A program made the translations under genes and the position numbers. Positions 18,164 through 28,160 of a stretch of 64,000 nucleotides of DNA are shown piece by piece (position 1 is the stretch's first letter; each line of letters starts with the position of its first letter). The DNA is from Chaetoderma sp. LZ-2023a. Lineage: Eukaryota > Mollusca > Caudofoveata > Chaetodermatida > Chaetodermatidae. The notes beneath the pieces are model-generated. The model did no database searches and was not told where the DNA came from. It saw nothing but the letters and a program-made list of their open reading frames with translations. The stretch lies in contig CM067367.1 of the NCBI GenBank assembly GCA_034401795.1, positions 34,457,380 through 34,521,379 on the forward strand, read 5' to 3'.

Positions 18164-18181
18164 ACCCCTTTATAGCGTGCT
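18145..18181. promoter_or_regulatory. Bidirectional promoter-like region with GTTTAAAC palindrome
   Basis: A perfect GTTTAAAC palindrome sits between divergent ATGs at 18144 (-) and 18182 (+). Left side: 7 nt to TATA, 3 nt to ATG. Right side: 6 nt to TATAG, 6 nt to ATG. Confidence 0.65.
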
Positions 18182-18718
18182 ATGGAACCCATATTTGCTC
18201 ACTCGACTGGCCTTGCCGACCTCGCAGATGTGTACGCAGTTGATGCTGCCAAGGTAGAAGAGAGTGATGGCAAGTCCTTCGCCCTACAGTACGAAGCAAG
18301 CTCAAAGGCATTCTCCCTCCACCCCATTGGGGGTGATGGGGTGGAGATGCTCACAGACCTCAAGGATGTGTCGAGAGGGCGCCTGGGTCGCGACATAGAT
18401 GGCCACAAGATCGTGTTTCGGTACGATTTCCCGAAGAGGAAGTACGTCCTCGAGCCGTTGATTGAGCTCTCGGATACAGAGGTGGCAGACCTCAACACCC
18501 TAAATAACGACATCAGCTTTCACCTGGTCAAACCCTATTCGAGCGGTGCCCCGCCGTTGGTCCGTGATGGCCTGCTATTGACCCTGGCAAAAAACCTGCA
18601 GTTCATGTTTGAGAAGAAAGAAGTGTGGTACCGGGCCGGACCCGGGGGTAACTGGCAACCATGGTTGCCCCTATATAGGCCTCCCGCACTCATTGAGCCC
18701 CTGCCCCTGAGGGGATGA
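18182..18718 (+). CDS. Unrecognised Polinton protein, 178 residues
   Basis: Intact. Mixed alpha/beta: ALQYEASSKAFSLHPIGG and KIVFRYDFPKRKYVLEPL look like strands, then a helix (EVADLNTLNNDISFHLV), and a Trp/Pro-rich C-terminus (GNWQPWLPLYRPP). No motif recognised. Its stop overlaps an ATG (ATGA at 18715) opening a 31-codon ORF (18715-18810) that may be a frameshifted tail or a separate small gene. Confidence 0.55.
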   Translation: MEPIFAHSTGLADLADVYAVDAAKVEESDGKSFALQYEASSKAFSLHPIGGDGVEMLTDLKDVSRGRLGRDIDGHKIVFRYDFPKRKYVLEPLIELSDTEVADLNTLNNDISFHLVKPYSSGAPPLVRDGLLLTLAKNLQFMFEKKEVWYRAGPGGNWQPWLPLYRPPALIEPLPLRG

Positions 18719-18812
18719 AGATCACTATCGATCCGGATGGAGCAGGGCTCGATCTGGCACAGATATTTCTCGAGGGGTTCACTCTGTTCAGTTTAACTCT
18801 TCATATATAGCC

Positions 18813-18881
18813 ATGCTTCTCATCGTATTGCTCGTGCTGGCGTCTACAGCAGTGGCGCAGGGCGCTGATAAGACCCTGTAA
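18813..18881 (+). pseudogene. Truncated secreted/membrane protein gene: signal peptide only
   Basis: A 22-codon ORF with a classical signal peptide (MLLIVLLVLASTAVAQ with an AVAQ-like cleavage site) whose frame ends at once in the 67-bp satellite. It is preceded by a full module (TTTAAC, 8 nt, TATAG, 2 nt, ATG at 18813). The best reading is the 5' end of a secreted or type I membrane protein gene whose body was deleted and replaced by satellite. Confidence 0.5.
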
Positions 18882-19072
18882 TGCGTGCTTGATCAGCTCG
18901 TATACCGCTGAGTATGCTTGTCTCTAAATGGACGCCATGTAATGCGTGCTTGATCAGCTCGTATACCATTGAGTATGCTTGTCTGGACGTTCAGACCATG
19001 TAATGCGTGCTTGATCAGCTCGTATACCGCTGAGTATGCTAGTCTCTAAATGGACGTTACGACCATGTGCTA
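18870..19072 (-). repeat. Right subterminal satellite, about 3 inverted units
   Basis: Three 67-bp units in reverse orientation, one with an internal deletion near 18930, then a boundary unit (GGACGTTACGACCATGTGC) that is the exact inverse of the left boundary at about 2000-2020. Confidence 0.9.
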
Positions 19073-19357
19073 AGTAGTATAGCCGGGATTAAAAATGATA
19101 CAACGTCCCTGAATAACGGGGGTAATCGGGAAATTCGCCTCCCGGGTGCTTTCATTATGGGGGTGTGGCGTCGCACTACGTGCTGGCATAGTGAAGGGGG
19201 GCCCCTAGGGGCGGCAGTTTTTTAGAGGCCTGCGCTACCTGGACCTAAAAACACCTAAAAAATGCGGCCCTCAATTGTTAAGGGCCTGGGAGGCGGATTT
19301 CTCGATTTCCCCCGTTATTCAGGGGCGTGGTATCCGTTTAATCCCGGCTATACTACT
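19073..19357 (-). repeat. Right terminal module (TIR)
   Basis: 285 bp, inverted copy of 1710-1996 with a few differences. It also begins AGTAGTATAGCC and ends GGCTATACTACT on the same strand, that is, it is a fold-back. Confidence 0.88.
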
Positions 19358-19358
19358 C

Positions 19359-19414
<56 letters not shown>
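19358..19414 (+). repeat. (CAA)n microsatellite at the insertion border
   Basis: About 19 CAA units directly abutting the right terminus of the Polinton. Confidence 0.95.
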
Positions 19415-19417
<3 letters not shown>

Positions 19418-19923
19418 CGTCAGTTATCATATGATCATGAAATTTAGAATTTGACGTGACAGTTGCCTTAGAGTTTCACCCCTTTAAGCTAATTTGGCAG
19501 GAAGCTGTTGCTGCTATAGTTCTTGTATTAATTTCTCGTATTTGTACTTTATGGTTCAAAAGTAAATAAATGTGTCCATAGGGGATTCCGAACATCGACT
19601 AAATCTAATAATCAGACGTCATTCAGTCGGTATGTAGATATATACTGTGGTCAATATTGACGGAATAAAGTCAGTTAATTATGAGTTCCCATCATTACTA
19701 CCAGCGCCGGGTGACACCCTCCCAGGGCGATAGATATGATGATAATAAACGCATCAAGTGTCTATAAATATGCATAGACTCTTAATGAAACACTCGACAA
19801 AGAACACATCAATTAGGTCGAACAGGAATTTTCCAGAAAAAAACGTGACTTCAGAGTTCTGACACACACACGCACGCACGCACGCACGTACGCGCGCGTG
19901 TGCGCACGCGCGTAAACAGAGAT

Positions 19924-19954
<31 letters not shown>

Positions 19955-20440
19955 CTGGCAGGCAGGCAGGCAGGCACTCTAGGATGTGACCGGACAAAAT
20001 TGCAACAACATTTCTCTCAATAAATGTACACTTAACAAGCAAGATCATGCAAAGAAATCTAGCCATGTCCGACATTAGGAAATATATATTCCTTGCTTTA
20101 AAACACCCATCTGTCGTGTTGCCGTATATCGCTGAAGCATCGATCGCTTCAAAACTAAGCTCCATCCATGCTTTGTCCATGTTGCGATTTCCAGATCCTA
20201 GAATTCTCAGAATTGCAATATACGGGCGTAGGAACGTACTTTGACCTAGGGCGCGGTGTGGTGGTGGTTAAACTTCGGGGTTGGGCACTATGCTGATACA
20301 CTATGTGAGAGGAAAAACCTCGCTGGCTATCGCCTCCTTGGCCCCCAGCACACACCCGCCCCCACCCCAGTTCCTACCTACGTCAATACAATATCAAGGT
20401 AACTGTACACGTAACATTTTGAATATTTTGGAACTAAAAA
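19415..20440. other. Non-coding host DNA with ACGC and CAGG simple repeats
   Basis: 19862-19914 is ACGC/GCGC-rich and 19925-19975 is (CAGG)n. No credible coding region. At 19500 GCTGTTGCTGC remains of a family 1 palindromic element. Confidence 0.5.
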
Positions 20441-20444
20441 AATA

Positions 20445-20548
20445 CCCAGATAACACAGCTTACTGGGCCGATGTTGGGCCGATACCGTGCCGATACTTTC
20501 AGTATAGGCCCGGTATCGGCCCAGTATTGGCCCAGTAAGCTGCGTTAT
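20445..20548. repeat. About 100-bp near-perfect palindrome (CCGATACTGG type)
   Basis: CTTACTGGGCCGATGTTGGG on one side pairs with CCCAGTATTGGCCCAGTAAG on the other around a CTTTCAGTA centre. A second copy lies at 48708-48810. It would fold into a long hairpin; probably a fold-back miniature element. Confidence 0.8.
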
Positions 20549-20559
20549 CAAGGTAGTTT

Positions 20560-20760
20560 AGTCTAATTAGTTTCAAAATATTCAACATAATGTTTAATAA
20601 ATAGTAAATCCATCAAAAACACACAACTCGTACACTTGACGGACTTTTGCAGCCTCATGATGAAATATTTCTCGCAATTATGATTGTGACGTCAGGATAC
20701 ATGTGACACAGTTGATTATGACGTCATATACTTGAGCCACAGCTTGGATTTATCCATTGT
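20560..20760 (+). repeat. Palindromic miniature element, family 1 (tail part)
   Basis: TAGTTTCAAAATATTCAACA followed by the tail with ACGTCA boxes. Confidence 0.6.
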
Positions 20761-21559
20761 ATATAAGCAATTCTGTAGTATCACGGATTGGAGATTAATG
20801 AACTCCTCCCACACTATGAGACGCATCCACTCTATGACCGGTTTCTCACCTGTCGGGCCTACAAGGTAAAGGTAATACACGAGCGCAGGACATTTAATCT
20901 CAGTACGATAATAACACGAATTATCTGTGTCAGAAACACTATGAAAGCCTAAATGGCAATGTAAGAGTTTCTCCTGCAGTTTTGTCTGCTGGCAACATCT
21001 GCGGGTTATAATGCTATAGGCGCTGTTGCCAGTTGTGAGATCGATCCCCACCCCACCCACCCCCACCCCGTCGATGTTAAATACCGTAATGCAACTTATA
21101 CCTGTATACCTGTATATATAACCAATTACCTAGAATGACTGTACTGAGAAACCGTTTGGTTTCTGACTACGGCAATCATCGCCAGCTTTATTACAGCCAA
21201 CAAATTGAATCATAAATGCGTCCAACTCCAAAATAGATTTTAAGCAAGCGCTCTCCTAACATAAACATTCGTCAAATTGATTTTTTTGCAGTGAGAGAAA
21301 TCGTACCAAATTAAAGTTTATTCACATCTAAAACTCGATCAGAAACTAATACTTGCTTTTTTCAGAATCTCGCATCGATTATCTCTAATTATTTTCTAAC
21401 ATCTGTTTTAGACTTATTTGCATACCATTTACGATGCTTACATTATTAGAAAATGATCTGGCAAAAATCATCTAGACCAATATTCGGTATTTTGGTTGAT
21501 ATTTTATTGTTATCACTCATATTAGCCAAACGGTTTCTGCAATGGCCTTGACAAATGTC

Positions 21560-21705
21560 AAAATGGCAGACCAAGAGATAACCAAATTTGAAAATTTACC
21601 ACTGGAATGACTGGCTCGATAACCGAGCCAGTCATTCCAGTAGTCAATTTTCAGAAATAGTCTGCTCTTGGTCTGCAAATTGACATTTTCTTTGAGAAAA
21701 TTAAC
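21560..21705. repeat. Palindromic miniature element, family 2
   Basis: AAATTTACCACTGGAATGAC, TGGCTCGATAACCGAGCCAG, then the inverse arm and TTGGTCTGCAAATTGACATT. The GGCTCGAT-n-ATCGAGCC core recurs at about 28070, 28730, 31860, 33240, 34920, 43820, 44890 and 46310. Confidence 0.75.
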
Positions 21706-22214
21706 ATTTTCTTGAACAAATTTAATTCTTAAAGGGTTCAGACTTGTGGTCTTCTGGACACCTGTATTAAAGGACGAGCATCTGTGGCCGTAAAATGAGG
21801 TGGTCGTTTGGGTTGTTCTAGCAATTGATGAATGTCCGATACATATGTTTGCATAAAATGTAATTTGTTACACCATTTCCTCTCTCTGAGATAGAAGTAG
21901 TAAATAGCTCAATTTGATTAGTCAATTTCTGAATTGGTGACGATAATTGGCCAATGATTGCCATGTAAGTTATGAGCTGCATCTTAGCAGGCAGATCAAA
22001 GGAACTGGGATGTTAAGTGGCGTTGTGACGTCAAATTATGTTATTTTTCCCCAGGCATAATTGAGAGGAATAACTGCTGAAAATTAAGATTGTAATTTCA
22101 CGGAATCGACCAAATGCCAAAGTATATAAAATATGGATTTCTCAATTGCCCGTACCTATGGTTAAGCAAGGTTACTGTTCAGGGTCAAGTGATTCTATAG
22201 CACCCGAATGATCG

Positions 22215-22230
22215 TGAGAGAGAGAGAGAG

Positions 22231-22283
<53 letters not shown>

Positions 22284-22284
22284 G

Positions 22285-22363
<79 letters not shown>

Positions 22364-22620
22364 CAGAGGTGGGGGGGGAGGGGGAGGGAAGGGGGAGGAG
22401 AGGGGGAGGGAGGTATCAAGGGAGGCAGGCAGGCAGGCAGGGAGGGAGGGACGGCGAGAAGGAGGAGGGAGGGAGGGAGAGGGAGAGGAGGGAGGGGAGG
22501 GGAGGGGAGGGGAGGGAAGGGAAGGGAAGGGAGGGAGGGATGGAGGGAGGGGAGCGGAGGGGAGAGGATGGAGGGAGGGAGGGAGGGAGGAAGGGACAGA
22601 TGGAGGGAGGGAGGGAGTCT
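22215..22620 (+). repeat. (AG)n followed by GGGA-rich purine tract
   Basis: About 130 bp of AG dinucleotide repeat, then 270 bp of GGAGGG/GGCAGG purine repeats. Open frames here are pure repeat. Confidence 0.95.
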
Positions 22621-22689
22621 TGTGTAGGTTAAGGATGTGAAAATCTGTTGTCCATCTCCCATCTTTCTATATACTGTTTAAATCTCCCT

Positions 22690-23108
22690 GACGCAGCTGG
22701 GCAGCTCCAAAGGCAGCTTTAGACAAACTCGATGCCTGCCACCGCAAACACCTACACACCATCACAGGACACCGATGGCCAGACAGCATAATTCCCAACG
22801 ATGCACTATACAAGATGTGTAATACGTCGTCGCTGTCTTTAAACGTCGCCCATCAAAGATGGTCCATGTTTGGCCATGTGCTAAGGATGCCAGAAGAGAC
22901 ACCAGCACAGAGAGCCTTGGAATTCGCCCTACTCGAAGCCAGCAAATACAAAGCCATGCGAGGACGTCATTGCATAAATCTGCTAAGCGTGCTACGAGAT
23001 GACCTCAAGAAAGCAGGACTCGGTACACTCAAGTCAAGAATGGACCTGAAGAAGCTAATGATTTCGGCTGAGGACAAGACACAGTGGGCAAAAGCGAAGA
23101 AGGACTGA
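22690..23108 (+). pseudogene. LINE reverse-transcriptase C-terminal fragment
   Basis: Open frame ending at 23108 with ALDKLDACHRKHLHTITGHR and RWSMFGHVLRMPEETPAQRA. The GHVLRMP motif and the Arg/Lys-rich tail are typical of the post-RT region of non-LTR retrotransposon polyproteins. The N-terminal part is absent. Confidence 0.75.
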
Positions 23109-23120
23109 TTGCAGCTGTAG

Positions 23121-23615
23121 GATGTTTCTACTACTACAGCCATCAACTGCTTTCGGATAGCACTGCAGTGGATCCCCTCACACTGTGAAGTCCAAGGAAA
23201 TGAGGAAGCAGACAAGATGGCAACGGTGGGTGCAGAAGAGAATCAGACAGAAAACATGGTTACCCACACAGAGATGAAGACTATCATCAAGTCACTCTAT
23301 AGAACGCCTCAATCAGAAGATGCCTACCATCATCTCTCGAGGCCAGAGAAAGTGACCATTTTTCGTCTCAGAACTGGACACAACAGACTAAACCAACAGA
23401 TGTACAGGCGGTTCCACCTTACGACATCGCCCGCTTGTCCTTGTGGAGAAGCAGAACAGACCACAGAGCACATACTTCAATGTTGCAGTACGTATCAGCT
23501 GCTGAGAGAAGAGATCTGGCCTTTCTCAACATCTTTTCTTGAAAAGCTGTATGGGCCTGTGGAAGAACTGCAGAAAACCACAGATTTCATCTTGAGAACG
23601 GCTCTCCAAGTGTGA
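23121..23615 (+). pseudogene. LINE RNase H end plus zinc-knuckle tail
   Basis: The frame reads IALQWIPSHCEVQGNEEADK, the C-terminal RNase H signature (WIPSH...GNEEADKMA). It continues to CPCGEAEQTTEHILQCC (a CxC...H...C knuckle) and ends at 23615. This is characteristic of LINEs with a C-terminal RNase H. It is a separate frame from the preceding fragment, so either a frameshift or a junction of two elements lies near 23110. Confidence 0.8.
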
Positions 23616-23619
23616 TACC

Positions 23620-24340
23620 AGCGATCGAAAAGAAGAAGAAGATCATCATGCAGTGACTCTCACATATGTCCACGCCCAGTGTGAGGACTCTCTCATATCT
23701 CACTTCCTGCTGTGAGGACATTCCCAACAAGGTTTCTTGAACATTTTTGTTAATATAAATAATCTGAACTGAACGGAACTGAATTTTTATTACACCCAGG
23801 TCATACATACATGACATATGGGGAAAACAGTTAGTACATCTATCATTAGTGTTTACGATTATTTTAGTCATATACGGGGACCACCATATCCACTGATAAC
23901 CATCTTATCCAAGTCCATGGATGAAGGCAATATAGATCTACGACAACTGGCAGCATATTACATTATATATGCATTTCATTAGTTCCTATACTCAGATTGC
24001 ACAATCAAGCGGGGAATGGTCTCCTCCAATTGCAGTTTGATAACGTTCCATATTCGTTCGTTTAATACATATAATATAGCAACGTGGTGGCGACCATGCA
24101 TGTCGTATTTATATGGGCTTTGACAGGACTACATTATGTCATAAATTTAACGCAGTATTTAAGACAGTAATTTGACTAAGCTCTAAGTAGATATGAAGCA
24201 GGCCATGTGTCACTTGGCTATGCATCTTTCCAGTTCATCCATTCAATCAAAACCACTCTTTAGATATAAGCGTAAAACGCATAAGACACTCAGAAAGCGC
24301 TCTAAACTGCTAAAATAATGATCTTCCCGGAACGCATTGT
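23620..24340. other. Non-coding host DNA
   Basis: AT-rich, no domain-bearing frame seen. Confidence 0.45.
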
Positions 24341-24359
24341 CCCCGCAGTTACGGTAAAT

Positions 24360-24660
24360 CAGCATCGGGAGAGGGAGGGAGGGATAGAGGGGAGGGAGTG
24401 AAAGAGGTGAGGGCGGCTACTACAAGAGTGGGTGAGTGAGAGATACAGAGATTTAAGAAAGGGAAGAGAGTGGGGTTGGGGATAGTGTGATCTGGGGTGG
24501 GGGAGGGAGAGATGGAGAGAGAGAGAGGGGGAGAGAGAGGCAGGAGGGGGGGGGGGGCGCTATTGAGTGAGAGAGGGGGGAGGGAGAGGATGGGCGCGAG
24601 CTAAAGAAAGAGATAGAGCATGGAAGAGAATGTGGAGAGCGAGAGAAAGAGAGAGAATTT
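24360..24660 (+). repeat. GA/GGGA purine-rich simple repeat
   Basis: AGAG/GGGA tracts with a poly-G run at 24547-24557. The counterpart in copy B is the (AG)n at 36105-36168. Confidence 0.85.
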
Positions 24661-25984
24661 TTCTTGACGGAGCTATACGTCATTATGACTGTGACGTCGG
24701 CTAAATAGTGACATAATGGATTATACATAATGGACGTTAAATCCTTAAGTGACAGATCGGATCCCTCCATTTTTAAAATTAGAATCCACAACATTTAATC
24801 ACGCATTCATGTAAGGATGGTTTACTTCGTGCTAGAAATCCCTTGTGTGTGATAGGAATTAATGAATTTTGCACATTCTAATGAATTTAATTATAAACAA
24901 ACTTTAAAATTAATGGCGCCTAACATATTTTATAATAATTCCGGATTCAATTTCATCTTTTGCAAAACACCAAGACGAAATGGTTGTCGTCTATAAAAGA
25001 AAACTAATCTGTCTTATTTGGCTAACCGCGTTAATTTGAATTATTAATTATACATACAGGTACCACGTAGTGAATATTGATAAAAATGTATACTGATTGC
25101 TTTGCAAATATTACATTTATATGCAAGGGTTTACTGACGTACGTTGAGATAATACACGCTAATTTCTGTAAACTAGAGAACTATGAGAAGTGATTACTTT
25201 ATGCACTATACAAGATGTGTAAGCAAAAAGCAATGTGTAGCCTATACGTCAGAAATGTGTGCTTGAATTGACGTACTTCTTACTAACCATTGTGTTTAAA
25301 AATACTAAAGATGGGGTAAATTGCTCCGGTTTAGCATGTTTTCACTAGCGTGCTAAAACTGCTTTGTTCATATTTAGCCCTGATAAAGCGAGTTACTGAG
25401 CCAGTAAATACATAGACCCTACAATTTGTATACTTGATGTGCAATTAAGCGTTCATGACGGACTTAGATACATTCACTACGTATTTTATTTATTACGTAA
25501 TTGATTATGACGTCATTTATCTGATTGGCAGATCGGATCTAATCATTATTTATGCTGGCAATGCATTTTTTTCAACCAAAGCAACTGCCATAAATTTCTT
25601 CTTCCTATCTGTTCTAAGTGAACAATCGGATTGTGGCGAATTAATTTGAAATCTATAAAACTCAGTAAATAATCTTTCACCTTTGATTTTCATGTTTAGT
25701 TTATTTTCCACGAGTTCAATAGCACTCATAAGTTCAAGTTATACTATAAATTGTTTCATCCAATGATTCTTCACAAGAATTGATGTACTAGCGTGCTAAT
25801 GATGTCGAAGTTTGTCTCTCAAATGTTTCTGACTTTTACTTGTGATGGTAATGTTGACGTACCTTCGCCTCACAGCTAACCCACAGGACGCCTCTGCATT
25901 CTTTTCTTGCAATGCTCTATTAGGAGTCCAGTTTGTGAGAGAATTACGGTTATAAGCAACGTATTTAATTACAATTGAAGTTAC

Positions 25985-26385
25985 AAGACTAGCATTTCCA
26001 GACTAACATTGACAAACTGGAAGCAGTTCAGGGGAAATCAGCCCACTTCATCAAACACGACTACAGCTGATACAGCGCTGCAATGCTCCAGGAGCTAGAC
26101 ATCCCACCTCCTGAAGAACGCCGCGCTAAATCCAAAGTCACCATGATGTACACGATTGCCAATGACCTGATTGACATGCCAAGCTACCAACATCACCGAG
26201 TTAAGTCATATACCAGCAAGGTGCATAAAAACAGCATTATAGTACCAAACAGACTGACTAGCTTCCAAATTTATCCTATCCAGACAATTTCAGATCGTGG
26301 AATTCACTGCCTACGCTCGTCATTGAGAGTCCAGACCTGGAAACCTTCAAGCTTATGGCCCTGTCTTTGAGGATATACTAATAAA
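25985..26385 (+). pseudogene. CR1/Jockey-like LINE RT tail, copy A
   Basis: ACTGGAAGCAGTTCAGGGGA begins a segment reading DKLEAVQGKSAHFIKHDYS, a stop, then AAMLQELDIPPPEERRAKSK and a VTMMYTIANDL segment. This is the post-RT thumb/tail of non-LTR retrotransposons. Homologue at 37610-37990. Confidence 0.7.
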
Positions 26386-26644
26386 TTAGCGGTAATTTTA
26401 CTGGCAACTAATTGTCCACATTTACCACTAAAAGTGCAGGCGATCCTCTTAGAGCATCTAGATTTCAAACAATTTCAGCTGCTGACTGCCCTCCCTACAT
26501 ACAGTGGTCATGTTTTCTTATTTTATACACTGACTTAGTGCTTTCAAATCTGTTTTAGAGCACGTTTAAGAATGTCTTGTGGGGCCAACAGATGGTGGTT
26601 CCGATACCATGATCACCTGTCGTAATGAAACACTATCTTTAGGT

Positions 26645-26745
26645 TCCATTTCTAACCAAGACCCACCCATTTCTAACCAAGCTCCACCCATTTCTAACCA
26701 AGCTCCACCTATTTCTAACCAAGCTCCGCCCACATTTTAGACGTG
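26645..26745 (+). repeat. 21-bp minisatellite, 4-5 units (short allele)
   Basis: Units of CATTTCTAACCAAGCTCCACC. The orthologous place in copy B (39296-39660) has about 17 units. Confidence 0.85.
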
Positions 26746-27279
26746 TTTGCCTCAATTATAGGCCTAACACTTTAAACCCTGAATTCCCAGAATCATACTC
26801 TAAATATAGCTATACATGTATAAGCTGTTGAATAATTTGAGTCATTTGACTGGGAGCCGTTGCTGTGGCATCCGGTGTCAAATTACTGCCAGTTAGATTG
26901 CTTTCAAAATACTCACCAGAATGTAGCCTATATTAAATTGCAAATTCACCAAAGCCATGTACTCCAGACATCTACTCTCTTATATTTAGTCCACTCCTGA
27001 CAAACCTACACCATTTCACTGTGACGGCAGTAGTCACATGGTGCAAGATGCCAGATATTTGAGTGACAGAGCGGATCCTACCATTATGGTTATTGTCTGA
27101 TTCCAGGTACGCCGATGAGTGCGTCATCTTGCATTATAACACATTTTCCGGAACGCTTGTTTAGTGGGTCTGGTGAATTCATGAGTAATTTGCTATTTTG
27201 TGAGGATAACGGAGAAAATGTGTGTATTTGAAAGAATCGATTATTCCCATCTCTCACTCATGCATGTATGTCACAATCA

Positions 27280-27480
27280 TAATTGACTGAAACTACTCAG
27301 TCATCAAGTGGAATAGTCCGCCAAGTGTACGAATTGTAGGTCTTTGGTGAATTTACTTTTTAATAAACATTCTGTTGAATATTTTGCAACTAATTTGCCT
27401 GGGAACTGTTGCGGCTATTGGTAGCAACAGCACCCAGTGAAATTAGTTTCATGATATTCAATAATTTACCTTTATTGCAA
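27280..27480 (-). repeat. Palindromic miniature element, family 1
   Basis: TGTTGAATATTTTGCAACTA, TTTGCCTGGGAACTGTTGC, then the inverse arm ending TTTCATGATATTCAATAA. The tail lies on the left, so the orientation is reversed. Confidence 0.65.
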
Positions 27481-27999
27481 CCTTGAAATTGGGATTCTGT
27501 GAATTCAGGATTCAAAGTATATAAATCGATTCCAACATACGCAAACCATGGGCGGGGCTTAGCTAGAAATGGGCGGAGCATAGCTAGAAATGTAACCATC
27601 TAGTATATTGAACACGTACTTCTTATGCATGTAATTTAGATATTATTCACGCTGATGTAAAACTATAGTTTCAGATAGCATACGATTCTTCTGAATGGGT
27701 GAATCTAAACATATTAGCCTGATTCGCGGACAAATATTTAGCGTGAATAATATGCCCAATATCCCGTGATCCTTTGTAATTTAGGAAAGTAGAAAAAACG
27801 ACGAATGCGTCATAATAAATTACTTATGCTATATAGGCAGATAAGTAAGCCACGGTGCTCACGAATGAATAGAGAAACATATTGAGCCTATAAATAGGGT
27901 TTACTTCCGGTATTTGATGGAATCATGGACTGTCCTCATTTGTCAAAGATATTTCCATGGAGTCAAGGTTGGCTAACCATTTATCATTCATGACTAAAA

Positions 28000-28160
28000 C
28001 GGCTTTTGCAGTGGTCGTCAGAAATCTCCATTCGCAGATCGAGAGAAGACTATTTCAGAAAATTTACCACTGAAATGACTGGTTCGATTAACCGAGCCAA
28101 TTATTCCAGTGGTAAATTTTCAAAATTAATCTTCTCTGAGTCTGCAAATGGACATTTTCT
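28000..28160. repeat. Palindromic miniature element, family 2
   Basis: AATTTACCACTGAAATGACT, GGTTCGATTAACCGAGCC, inverse arm and a flanking GTCTGCAAATGGACATTTTC. Confidence 0.65.

Larger units (their letters stand above)
1710..19357 (+). mobile_element. Maverick/Polinton DNA transposon (degenerate, nearly full length)
   Basis: The borders read AGTAGTATAGCC on the left and its reverse complement on the right, which fits the 5'-AG...CT-3' ends known for Polintons. Inside are the diagnostic genes: protein-primed polymerase B, a retroviral-like integrase, a packaging ATPase, capsid candidates and several small structural proteins. The length of 17.6 kb is within the usual 15-20 kb. Target duplication is imperfect: CAGCAA at 1705-1710 against CAACAA at 19358-19363, so one mismatch and a one-base ambiguity. 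Internal frameshifts, stops and a rearranged right arm show it can no longer move on its own. It may still supply ends that integrase in trans could use. Base composition is far more GC-rich than either flank. Confidence 0.93.

Noticed and set aside
22195-22662. Ser/Leu/Pro-rich and Arg/Glu-rich ORFs
   Set aside because: Pure AG and GGGA simple repeats.
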